NCBI RefSeq assembly: GCF_030053425.1
Contig: NZ_JASGBI010000001.1
Location: 2,488,001 to 2,552,000, forward strand
Source of the DNA: Lysobacter stagni
GTDB lineage: Bacteria; Pseudomonadota; Gammaproteobacteria; Xanthomonadales; Xanthomonadaceae
Reading direction: 5' to 3'
DNA: 64,000 nt
Shown here: in pieces, positions 8,026 through 15,995 of the stretch
Position numbering within the stretch: the first letter of the stretch is position 1
Layout: each line of letters starts with the position of its first letter
Notes under the pieces: model-generated
Seen by the model: the letters and a program-made list of their open reading frames with translations, nothing else
Told to the model about the DNA's origin: nothing
The model's database searches: none
Program-made: the position numbers and the translations under genes

Positions 8026-11000
8026 TCAGTACGACGTCTGTTGTGCGTCCGGTTCCGTGATGGCTTCGACCGCCGCCTGCGTCGCGGTGTTCGTTACGCC
8101 TGCCGGCGAGAACGAGAGCACCAGGCCGAAGCTGCTGTTCGGACTCTGGCCGTCGCCGTGCTGGCGGCGCGCCAGCAGCGACAGCTTCCAGCCCAGCGAC
8201 AGCTCGAAGTCGATGCCGCCGCCGTAGGTCAACGCGTTGTCGCCGACGCTGCGCAGGCCAACGACGTAGCCGCCGTCCACCGGCATGACCGCGTAGTTCA
8301 GATCGACGTTGCTGCGGTTGTCGAGCGATTCGCGGTACTCGAACATCCAGTACGGGCGGAACAGGTTGCCGCGTGCGGTGAGGATGGGCAGGCTGCCTTC
8401 CACACCCAGCGACGCGCCGCTGCTCTCGACCGTCTGCGAACCGTAGGTCAGGTCATGGATGCCCAGGCCTTGCTCGCGATAGCCATCCAGCGTGGTGCGG
8501 CTGGCATCGAGTCGGCCGTAACCGGTGAGGGTCGCGCCTTCGCCACCGCCGTGTTCGTAACCGGCCGTGAGTGCGCCGAAGGCCTGGTCACCGCTGCGCT
8601 GTGCGGTGGCAGTCGCGTCGGCGACCGCGCTGTAGCGGCGGATGTCGAAGTCCAGGTCGCCCCAGCCGAGCACGCCGTCGACGAACCAGTGCTGCGACGG
8701 GCGCCACAGGCCGTACATCGACAACGCACGCTGGTTGGCGTCGAGCGTGGAGCGTGCGTCGTCCAGGTCGGTGCTGTTCCAGCCCCAACCACCGGCCACG
8801 CCAAGCAACCACTGCTCGTTGACGCGCCAGTCCGCACCGACGGTAACGCCATCGCTGCTGAAGTCGAACGCGTTGCTGCGCGCATCGGGCTCACGCTGGC
8901 CGGTGGTGATGGTGCCGGCCGTCCACACGCCCACGCCGTTCGGCAGGCGCGTGTCGTCGAGCGAGGCCACTTCTTCCGCAGCCACCGTCAACGCGGCACC
9001 GGAGGCATTGGCCAGGCTGACGTTCACGCCGTTGACCGAGCGATTGGCACCGCCAAAGCGCTGCTGGCGCAGGCGGTCCTGGATGTTGGACTGCTGCGCC
9101 ATCGCGAAGCGCACGCTGGCATCCACCTGCGCCTGCAGGCCGCCCACCACGCTGGGATCGCGCGTCGGGTCGGGACGGTCGGTGACGGTGAGCACCACGC
9201 TGACCGACGCCGACGCGTAGTTGCCCGTGGCCGCCTGCGTGGCAACCAGTGTCGTCACGCCCGCGCCCACCAGCGTCACCGTGCGACCGCTCACCGTGGC
9301 CACCGACGGAGCGGAGCTGGTGAAGGTGAAGGTGCCATTGCTCTGGCTGGTGGGGTTGGAGAGGTCGAACGTGGTTTCGCCGAGGGTGCGGTTGAGATCG
9401 CCCACCCAGCCCAGCGTCGGTGTCGCGCGGCCGATGGCCACCTGCAACGCCACCTGCGGCGCGGCCGTGTAATTGGCGTTGCCGGCCTGGTCGGCGGTGA
9501 GCGAACACGCGCCCGCGGCGAGCATCGTCACCGTGCTGCCGACGACCGTGCACACCGCCGGACTGGTGCTGGCGAACACCACCGCGTTACCCGACGCACC
9601 GCCCGTCGCAGACAGCGCGAAGGTGCCGTTGGGCGAATACACGGGCGCGGCCGGATTGGCGGCGAAGGTGGTGATGGCCTGCGCGCCCGCACCGATGCTC
9701 ACGTCCAGCGCGACCTGCGTCGCGGCGCTGTAGTTCGCGTTGCCGGCCTGGTTCGCGGTGAGTGAGCAGTTGCCCGCGGCGAGCATCGTCACCGTGCTGC
9801 CGCTGACCGAACACACCGACGGCGTGGTCGAAGCGAACACCACCGGCAACCCGGACGCACCGCCCGTCGCGCCCACGTTGAAGGTGCCGCCCGATACGTA
9901 GGCCGGTGCGACGGGATTGGCCGCAAGGCCGGTGATCGTCTGCGGCAGCAGGCCGACCTGCACGCCGCTCGTGTCGCCGATGGTGCCCAAAGCCGTCGCC
10001 GCGGCCGTGCCGAGTGCATCGGCGAGGGTGCCGCCGTTGGGCGCGAACGCGGTGCCGACGACGATGCCGTCCAGGTCCTGGTCGCCAGGAGCGACGGTGT
10101 AGGCGAACACGAGCACGTTGCTGCCCGAACCGCTCACGTAGTTCGCCTGGCGCGTGACACCGGCGTCGAGCGTGAGCGGCAGGTTCGGCGTGCCGGTCAC
10201 GAACACCGGTTCGTTGAAGACCAGCGCGAAGGTGAGGGCCTGGCCGGCGATGTACTGGCCGGCCGCAGGCACGGTCACGCTGAGCACCGACGGCGCGGCG
10301 TTGTCGATCGCGTAGGCCTGGCCGGCGTCGAAGCCAGTTGCCAGGTTGCCCGCGGTATCGGTGATGGCCGTGCCGATGCTGTTGAGGTCCAGCGCCAGCG
10401 TGCCGTCGCCGGCGACACTGGAAACGGTAACGGTGAAGTGCTGCGCGTCGGACGGCACGATGCTCGCGACCAAACCCGATGCGGTGCCCGTCGTGCGCAC
10501 GGTGAAGTCGGCCACGTCCACGCCGGCCACCGGTTCGGAGAACGTCACCAGGAAACGCAACGTGGCGGCATGGGTGGGACTGGCGTCCACGCGGTCGATC
10601 GACGTCACCGTCGGCGCCGTGGTGTCCGGGCTGGTCACGGTGATGTCCAGCGTGTCGGTATCGGTCTTGGTGCCGCCCGCTCCGGTGTTGCCCAGGTCGT
10701 TGCTGGTGATCTGCAGCGACGCCTGGCCGGTGTAGCCCACGGTGGGCGTGAACAGCAGCCCGTTCAACGCGCCATTGATGTCGGCGATGCGGCCATCGAA
10801 GGACACCGTGCCGTCGCTGAAGCCGGATCCGACCATGAAGACGAGTCCGGTAGTGCTCGCCAACGTGATAAGGCCATTGCTGGCGGTCAGCGTGACCCGG
10901 ACCGTGGCACCGCCTGCATCCGCGTCGCTGATGGAAATGGCGTTGGGCCCGCTGAGGAAAAGCGCGACGTCCTGCACGATCGTCTGCGCGCCCGGCACGC

Positions 11001-12639
11001 GGTTGACCGGCGCCTGGTTGATGACGCCCACCAGCACGCCGCTGGTGCTGCCCACCGAATTGAGCGTGAGCGATGCATCCATGCCGCCGCTGCGGACCGT
11101 GCCGCCGTTCAACGTGAGCGCGCCGACGGTGATCCCGTCGGCATCGCTTTGTCCGGCCTGCACCGTGTAGCGGAAGAGCGTGGTGGTCTGGTTGGGGGAC
11201 GACAGGTACGTCGCGTACACCGTCGTCGCGCCGATGGTCAGGGCGATGCGCGGCGTGCCGGTGATGGTCACCGCGTGATCCCAGCTGACCGTGAAGTCCA
11301 GGTTCTGGCCCGGGCCGTAGAGGCTGTTCGCGGGGACGGCGACCGAAGTGATCGCGGGCGGAACGTCGGGCGTGACGCTGTTCGATGCCGCCGACGCCGC
11401 ACCGGTGCCGGCGCTGTTGTCGGCGGTGACGGTGAAGGTGTAGGCCACGCCGTTGGTCAGGCCGGTGACCGTGATCGGAGCACTCATGCCGGAGGCGGTG
11501 AGGCCGCCCGGATTGGACGTGACCGTGTAGTGGGTGATGGTCGCGCCGCCGTTGGAGGCGGGCGGAGTGAAGCCGACGGTGGCCTGCGTGTCGCCGGCGA
11601 TGGCCGTGCCGATGGTCGGCGCACCCGGCACCACCGCGTTGACGACGAACGACTGCGAAACCTGCGCCGCCGCGTTGAACGCTGCGTTGCCCGCCTGGTT
11701 GGCGTTGATCGTGCAGGTGTCGGCGGCGGAGAAGGTGAGCAGCCCGCCGCTGGTGATCGTGCACACGCCGGTGGTGCCGGAGGTAAACGTCACCGGCAGG
11801 TTCGAGCTTGCGGTCGCGGTGAGCGTCGGCGCCGTGCCGAAGTTTTGTGGGCCCGGGTTGGCGAAGGCGATGGTCTGGGCGGCCTTCGGCGTCACGCTGT
11901 TCGACGCCGCCGACGGCGTGCCCGTGCCGGCGATGCTCGTGGCGGTGACGGTGAAGGTGTAAGCCGTGCCGTTGGTCAGGCCGGTGATCGTCACCGGGCT
12001 GCCGTTGCTGGTCGCGATGATGCCCTGCGGGCTGGACGTCACCGTGTAGCTGTCGATCGGCTGGCCGCCGTCGAAACCCGGCGTGAAGTTCAGCGTGGCC
12101 TGGCTGTCGCCCGCGGTCGCGATGCCGATCTGCACCGGGTCGGGCTCGCGCGCCGGCGCGAAGGGAAGTTCGAAGGTGTTGGTCGTGCCGCTGCGCGAGG
12201 CACCGGTGGGACGTGTGGCGCGCCAGCGGCCCAATGCCGTCACCTTGCCCAGCGCCATGTCATTGGCGGTAGTGGTGTAGGTGAAGGTGCAGTTGCGTAT
12301 GTCGCCCAGGTCGGCGGGCATGCTCGGGCAGCTCACGGCCGACATGCCGGTGGGGCTGCCGCTGGTGAACACCAGATCACTGATCTCGGTGTTGCCGGTG
12401 GACAGCTGCACATTGAAGGTGACCGGCTGGCCGATGCGCGAGAACGAGGGGCGGTTGGCGCCCGTGATGCTTACCGTCGTTGCCTGCGCCGCCACCGGGC
12501 CGGCGACCGCGATCATCAGCGTGGCAAGCAGTGCGGCGAGGATCCGTTGCGTGGTGCGGTGTGCGTTACCGGTTGCGTGCGTGCGCGGCAAAGCTTCGCC
12601 CACGCCGATCCAACGCTGGATCGCGTTCTGGTAATCCAT
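8026..12639 (-). CDS. Type V autotransporter adhesin with FN3 and Ig-like repeats
   Basis: A 1537-residue outer-membrane protein. Residues 1-50 form a long signal peptide (hydrophilic start, then RILAALLATLMIAVAGPVAAQA). The passenger contains fibronectin-III-like units (for example GTPSAASNSVTPKA with TVTSSPQGI and SNPGGLTASG), cadherin/SwmB-like Ig domains (TDTAGNLATGFD, repeated PPNG-type strands) and two tandem 87-residue Cys-containing units. The C-terminal autotransporter barrel spans about residues 1190-1510 (FDFSSDGVTVGADWRVNEQW to SSFGLVLSFSP). Such proteins put an adhesive or structural passenger on the cell surface. Unusually, about 22 residues follow the last barrel strand, so the protein does not end in the usual aromatic residue. 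The start at 12639 has AGGGGAAA upstream. Confidence 0.85.
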   Translation of the reverse strand: MDYQNAIQRWIGVGEALPRTHATGNAHRTTQRILAALLATLMIAVAGPVAAQATTVSITGANRPSFSRIGQPVTFNVQLSTGNTEISDLVFTSGSPTGMSAVSCPSMPADLGDIRNCTFTYTTTANDMALGKVTALGRWRATRPTGASRSGTTNTFELPFAPAREPDPVQIGIATAGDSQATLNFTPGFDGGQPIDSYTVTSSPQGIIATSNGSPVTITGLTNGTAYTFTVTATSIAGTGTPSAASNSVTPKAAQTIAFANPGPQNFGTAPTLTATASSNLPVTFTSGTTGVCTITSGGLLTFSAADTCTINANQAGNAAFNAAAQVSQSFVVNAVVPGAPTIGTAIAGDTQATVGFTPPASNGGATITHYTVTSNPGGLTASGMSAPITVTGLTNGVAYTFTVTADNSAGTGAASAASNSVTPDVPPAITSVAVPANSLYGPGQNLDFTVSWDHAVTITGTPRIALTIGATTVYATYLSSPNQTTTLFRYTVQAGQSDADGITVGALTLNGGTVRSGGMDASLTLNSVGSTSGVLVGVINQAPVNRVPGAQTIVQDVALFLSGPNAISISDADAGGATVRVTLTASNGLITLASTTGLVFMVGSGFSDGTVSFDGRIADINGALNGLLFTPTVGYTGQASLQITSNDLGNTGAGGTKTDTDTLDITVTSPDTTAPTVTSIDRVDASPTHAATLRFLVTFSEPVAGVDVADFTVRTTGTASGLVASIVPSDAQHFTVTVSSVAGDGTLALDLNSIGTAITDTAGNLATGFDAGQAYAIDNAAPSVLSVTVPAAGQYIAGQALTFALVFNEPVFVTGTPNLPLTLDAGVTRQANYVSGSGSNVLVFAYTVAPGDQDLDGIVVGTAFAPNGGTLADALGTAAATALGTIGDTSGVQVGLLPQTITGLAANPVAPAYVSGGTFNVGATGGASGLPVVFASTTPSVCSVSGSTVTMLAAGNCSLTANQAGNANYSAATQVALDVSIGAGAQAITTFAANPAAPVYSPNGTFALSATGGASGNAVVFASTSPAVCTVVGSTVTMLAAGACSLTADQAGNANYTAAPQVALQVAIGRATPTLGWVGDLNRTLGETTFDLSNPTSQSNGTFTFTSSAPSVATVSGRTVTLVGAGVTTLVATQAATGNYASASVSVVLTVTDRPDPTRDPSVVGGLQAQVDASVRFAMAQQSNIQDRLRQQRFGGANRSVNGVNVSLANASGAALTVAAEEVASLDDTRLPNGVGVWTAGTITTGQREPDARSNAFDFSSDGVTVGADWRVNEQWLLGVAGGWGWNSTDLDDARSTLDANQRALSMYGLWRPSQHWFVDGVLGWGDLDFDIRRYSAVADATATAQRSGDQAFGALTAGYEHGGGEGATLTGYGRLDASRTTLDGYREQGLGIHDLTYGSQTVESSGASLGVEGSLPILTARGNLFRPYWMFEYRESLDNRSNVDLNYAVMPVDGGYVVGLRSVGDNALTYGGGIDFELSLGWKLSLLARRQHGDGQSPNSSFGLVLSFSPAGVTNTATQAAVEAITEPDAQQTSY
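9421..9942 (-). repeat. Two tandem 261-bp units in the autotransporter passenger
   Basis: Units 9682-9942 and 9421-9681 each code for 87 residues with the shared core VTMLAAGNCSLTANQAGNAN or a close variant. Each unit has two cysteines (PSVCSVSGS or PAVCTVVGS, and ACSL or NCSL), so a disulfide within each Ig-like unit is likely. A more diverged relative lies near 11680-11890 (GVCTITSGG and DTCTINANQAG). Confidence 0.8.
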
Positions 12640-12681
12640 TGGTGTTTTCCCCTGTTCGGCGCGCGGCCCGCACAGTGAATC

Positions 12682-12697
12682 TGTGAGGAGCCTCACA
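12682..12697. promoter_or_regulatory. Inverted repeat upstream of autotransporter gene
   Basis: TGTGAGG and CCTCACA form perfect 7-bp arms around AG, 43 bp upstream of the autotransporter start and within the gap shared with the divergent lipoprotein gene. The size and position suit a dimeric regulator operator. No regulator can be named and no clear -35/-10 pair is visible. Confidence 0.4.
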
Positions 12698-12840
12698 TTC
12701 CCGGCGCGCATGAGAACATTTTTTTGACGCAGGTGCCACCTTGGGTTCGTCAATTCGTCGGCGCGGGTGGAAGGGTCACAAGGCGCGCCTTGTCATCGGT
12801 TCGGATGGATGACCCACGCAAGGCCAAAGGGGGCAGGGAA

Positions 12841-13233
12841 ATGATCCAGCATCGATCACGCATCGGCTCATGGCCGGTGATCTCGGCATGCCTGCTGTTG
12901 TCGGCCTGTGTCTCGCGTCCCCATGCCGCGGTCGAATCGGACAACTGCCTGACGGGAGAGTCCACGCAATGGACTCGGCTGGCAGCGCCACCGGCCGATG
13001 CGGGCGTGCTCAGGTCGTTGTCCAAGTCGGACTTCGCCAATCCCAGGAGGGACGCGGAGGAGCGCTGGTACGCCGCGCAGGACCGGCTGCGGTACTGCCG
13101 TCGCGAGGACTGGTGCGTTGCCGAAGCGTGGTCGTTCGCGCGGACCGACGGCGTCTGGCGTGTCGTGGCGCACGACGGCTGGGTGTGCGTCACCTCGCAT
13201 GGTTCCCCTCACGGGTCGCGCGGGGAGGGGTGA
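12841..13233 (+). CDS. Small predicted lipoprotein, unknown
   Basis: A 130-residue protein starting MIQHRSRIGSWPVISACLLLSACVSRPHA. The lipobox LLLSAC places the lipidated cysteine at about residue 22, so it should be anchored in the outer or inner membrane. The mature part has a mid-region rich in charged residues and four more cysteines (NCLTGE, RYCRREDWCVAE, GWVCVTS), which could form two disulfides. No family recognised. ATG 12841 is preceded by AGGGAA; the frame is open further upstream to 12724, but only the 12841 start gives a lipoprotein signal. Divergent from the autotransporter gene. Confidence 0.7.
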   Translation: MIQHRSRIGSWPVISACLLLSACVSRPHAAVESDNCLTGESTQWTRLAAPPADAGVLRSLSKSDFANPRRDAEERWYAAQDRLRYCRREDWCVAEAWSFARTDGVWRVVAHDGWVCVTSHGSPHGSRGEG

Positions 13234-13326
13234 TCCGGCCTGCGGAAACGCGACGTCCGGGACGGTCGGGCGTCGTGCACCGATGCTAAAGTCCGGCCTC
13301 CGTTCCGATCACGAAGGCCGTACGCC

Positions 13327-14253
13327 ATGACCGCCAGCACCACCGCTTTTTATCCCATCGGTACTCCGGGTGTTGCCTGGGGCGCGACGGAGAAAGCGCA
13401 GTGGTTGTCGCGACAGAGCCGCCAGCGCAGTTACATGGACGAGGTCGTGTCCGCCATCGAACGCCTGCGCGCGCGCTTCGACGTGGTGGAGTACGGCCAC
13501 ATCGCCTACGGTGACGACGCCTACCCGCTGTTCGCGGTGAAAAGCCGCGAATGGGACGACGCGCTGCCCATCGCGCTGGTCACCGGCGGCGTGCACGGTT
13601 ACGAAACCAGCGGCGTGCACGGCGCGCTGCGCTTCCTCGACCGCCATGCCGACGATTACGCCGGCCGGATCAACCTGCTGGTGGCGCCGTGCATCAGTCC
13701 GTGGGCCTACGAACGCATCCATCGCTGGAATGCGAACGCCATCGACCCGAACCGCTCGTTCCGCGCCAACAGCCCGGCGGCGGAGTCGGCGGCGCTGATG
13801 CAGCTGGTCGAGCCCCTGGGCGCGCGCGTGGCGGTGCACGTGGACCTGCACGAAACCACCGACACCGACGAGACCGAGTTCCGTCCCGCGCTGGCCGCGC
13901 GCGACGGCAAGCCCTTCGAACCCGACGGCGTGCCCGACGGCTTCTACGTGGTGGACGACAGCGAGCACCCGCAGCCGGCGTTCCAGGAGGCGGTGATCAA
14001 CGCGGTCGCACAGGTCACGCACATCGCGCCCTCGGATGCGAACGGACAGATCATCGGTTCGCCGGTGGTCGCGCCGGGTGTCATCCGTTATCCGCTGCGC
14101 AAGCTGGGCCTGTGCGCCGGCCTGACCGACGCGCGCTACAAGACCACCACCGAGGTCTACCCCGACAGCCCGCGCGCCACGCCGGAACAGTGCAACGCCG
14201 CGCAGGCCGCGGCGGTGTGCGCAGCGCTGGACTTCGTGCTGGATCGGCCCTGA
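13327..14253 (+). CDS. M14-family zinc deacylase/carboxypeptidase-like (AstE/AspA group)
   Basis: A 308-residue cytoplasmic protein with the zinc site of the M14 superfamily: HGYE gives His90 and Glu93, and HVDLHETTD gives His171/His175, of which His175 fits the third ligand. The family includes carboxypeptidases, succinylglutamate desuccinylases and aspartoacylases. Here the short M14 core and lack of signal peptide favour a small-molecule deacylase or intracellular peptidase. DPNRSFR (about residues 140-146) supplies the conserved Asn-Arg pair that grips the substrate carboxylate in the family. The acidic segment TTEVYPDS late in the protein may carry the catalytic Glu. Substrate unknown. 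ATG 13327 is the first start in the frame. Confidence 0.82.
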   Translation: MTASTTAFYPIGTPGVAWGATEKAQWLSRQSRQRSYMDEVVSAIERLRARFDVVEYGHIAYGDDAYPLFAVKSREWDDALPIALVTGGVHGYETSGVHGALRFLDRHADDYAGRINLLVAPCISPWAYERIHRWNANAIDPNRSFRANSPAAESAALMQLVEPLGARVAVHVDLHETTDTDETEFRPALAARDGKPFEPDGVPDGFYVVDDSEHPQPAFQEAVINAVAQVTHIAPSDANGQIIGSPVVAPGVIRYPLRKLGLCAGLTDARYKTTTEVYPDSPRATPEQCNAAQAAAVCAALDFVLDRP

Positions 14254-14275
14254 TTCCGGCGACACCCGGAAGGAT

Positions 14276-14308
14276 GTAGCGCCTGCAGACGCAGGCGCAG
14301 CGCCCTAC
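14276..14308. repeat. GTAG-type REP palindrome
   Basis: The sequence starts with GTAG and, read on the other strand, also starts with GTAG. It contains the perfect hairpin GCGCCTGC-AGAC-GCAGGCGC (14279-14298). GTAG-headed REPs of this kind are known from Stenotrophomonas and relatives, where they are moved by RAYT transposases. It lies 23 bp after the M14 gene stop and could also stabilise that 3' end. Confidence 0.7.
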
Positions 14309-14357
14309 AATCGAATCAAGCCGAAGCGGCCCCACGGCTCCGCTCGAGTCAGGCGCG

Positions 14358-14753
14358 ATGACCGACCGAACCGCCTCATGCAGTTGTGGGCAACTCGTCG
14401 TCCGCACACAGGGCGAGCCCACCCGCATTTCCATCTGCCATTGCCTGGAATGCCAGAAGCGCAGCGGCAGTGTGTTCGCCGCGCAGGCGCGGTTCGCGGA
14501 AGCGGACGTGATCATCGAGGGCGCGAGCCATGAGTACGCGCGCACGGGCGACGAAGGCACCACGGCGCGTTTCCATTTCTGCCCGACCTGCGCCTGCACG
14601 GTGTTCTACCGCATGGATGCCGTTGCGGGCATGATCGCCATTCCGGTCGGCGCCTTCGCCGATCCTGGATTTCCGCCGCCGCGTGTATCGGTCTATGAAT
14701 CGCGCAAGCACCCCTGGGTGCATGTGCCCGATGGCGTCGAACATTTCGAATGA
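14358..14753 (+). CDS. GFA (glutathione-dependent formaldehyde-activating-like) family protein
   Basis: A 131-residue zinc protein of the GFA/CENP-V fold. The ligand clusters are in place: ASCSCGQL near residues 7-13, ICHCLECQKRSGS at about 27-39 and FCPTCACTVF at about 75-84. The family name comes from Gfa of Paracoccus, whose enzymatic role in forming S-hydroxymethylglutathione is disputed; most members have no proven reaction. No signal peptide. The gene ends 22 bp before the chitinase start on the same strand, so the two may share a transcript, with no obvious functional link. Confidence 0.9.
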   Translation: MTDRTASCSCGQLVVRTQGEPTRISICHCLECQKRSGSVFAAQARFAEADVIIEGASHEYARTGDEGTTARFHFCPTCACTVFYRMDAVAGMIAIPVGAFADPGFPPPRVSVYESRKHPWVHVPDGVEHFE

Positions 14754-14775
14754 AGACTCGAAGGACACGGGAACC

Positions 14776-15939
14776 ATGCTCCGACACGCAGCGACTGCAG
14801 TGCTCATCCTGTTCGGCCTGGCATCGCCGGCCGATGCCGCTGACGGGAGCCGCGTCATCGGCGCCTACTACCCCGGCGGTTCCGCCGAACGGTATCCGGT
14901 GTCGACGATTCCCGCCGATCGCTTGACGCACCTGTTCTACGCGTTCGCACGCATCGAGGACGGGCGCTGTGTTGTCGCTGCGGATGCACCGGCGCATTTC
15001 GATGCACTGGCCGAACTCAAGCGGGCCCACCCGAAGCTGCGCACGTTGATCTCCATCGGCGGCTGGGAAGCGGGCGGCTTCTCCGATGCAGCGCTCAATG
15101 TGGCGAGCCGCGAACGGCTGGTGACCTCGTGCCTGGCTCTGTTCTTCGAACGGCATCGCGGTGCGTTCGACGGCGTCGACATCGACTGGGAGTTCCCCGT
15201 ATACGGCGGTCCGAAGGAGATCGCCGCGCGCCCGCAGGACCGCGCGAACATGACGAAGCTGGCGCGGGAATTCCGCCGTCAGCTGGACGCGCTGGGCCAG
15301 CAGCGCGGGCAGGCTTTTCTGCTGACGGCCGCGTTGCCGGCCGGACGCATGCAGTCGGCCGGCCCGTACGATCCCGCGCGCAGCTTCGACCTGAAGGCAT
15401 TGGGCGAGACGCTCGATTTCATCAACCTGATGACCTACGACATGGGCACCGCGTTCTCCGGCGTGTCCACCTTCAACGCACCGTTGCGCGAAGTGGCGGA
15501 CGATCCGCTACCGCCGGCGCTGCGCCGCACCAACAACGTCGAAGGCGCCGTGGACTTCTACCGCCAGCACGGCGTGCCCGCCAGCAAGCTGGTGCTGGGC
15601 GTGCCGTTCTATGGACGCGGTTTCCGCGTGGACAGCGACGCGGACGATGGCCTGTACCAGCGCTACCACGACACGTATGCCGCCGGCGACTGGCGCAACA
15701 TCCGCGACACACTGCTGCCCGATGCGAAGTGGACGCAGCACTGGCACCCGGTCGCGCAGACGCCCTGGCTGTTCAACCGCGACGAACGCATCTTCGTCAG
15801 CTACGAGGACCCCCGGTCCATCGGCCTACGCGCGCAGCTGGCGAAGGATGCCGGCCTGCGCGGCGCCTTCATGTGGGAACTCACCGGGGACGACGCGCAG
15901 CACGAACTACTGGACGCGATGGTGAAACCGTTCGAGTAG
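14776..15939 (+). CDS. Exported GH18 chitinase-like glycoside hydrolase
   Basis: A 387-residue enzyme with a signal peptide (cleavage after about residue 22, SPADAAD). It consists of a single GH18 TIM barrel with no binding module. The catalytic motif DGVDIDWEFP is intact at residues 132-141 with the proton donor Glu139. Other family strands are SIGGWEAGGFS (about 93-103), MTYDMGTAFSG and GVPFYGRGF, and the closing strand ends FMWELTGDD. GH18 enzymes cleave chitin or related N-acetylglucosamine polymers by substrate-assisted catalysis. Secretion suits chitin feeding or attack on fungi, as in Lysobacter. ATG 14776 opens the signal; the longer upstream frame overlaps the GFA gene and is not used. 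Confidence 0.9.
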   Translation: MLRHAATAVLILFGLASPADAADGSRVIGAYYPGGSAERYPVSTIPADRLTHLFYAFARIEDGRCVVAADAPAHFDALAELKRAHPKLRTLISIGGWEAGGFSDAALNVASRERLVTSCLALFFERHRGAFDGVDIDWEFPVYGGPKEIAARPQDRANMTKLAREFRRQLDALGQQRGQAFLLTAALPAGRMQSAGPYDPARSFDLKALGETLDFINLMTYDMGTAFSGVSTFNAPLREVADDPLPPALRRTNNVEGAVDFYRQHGVPASKLVLGVPFYGRGFRVDSDADDGLYQRYHDTYAAGDWRNIRDTLLPDAKWTQHWHPVAQTPWLFNRDERIFVSYEDPRSIGLRAQLAKDAGLRGAFMWELTGDDAQHELLDAMVKPFE

Positions 15940-15995
15940 CGGCATTGTCTGCCCGCGATGTCCGGGTTAGCGTACGCGCGGCACAGGGGAGAATC

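Noticed and set aside
10438..12678. Long open frame of about 746 codons on the plus strand, opposite the autotransporter gene
   Set aside because: The translation is Arg/Gly/His-rich with no domain or signal, as expected opposite GC-rich coding DNA. The minus-strand gene has signal peptide, repeats and barrel.
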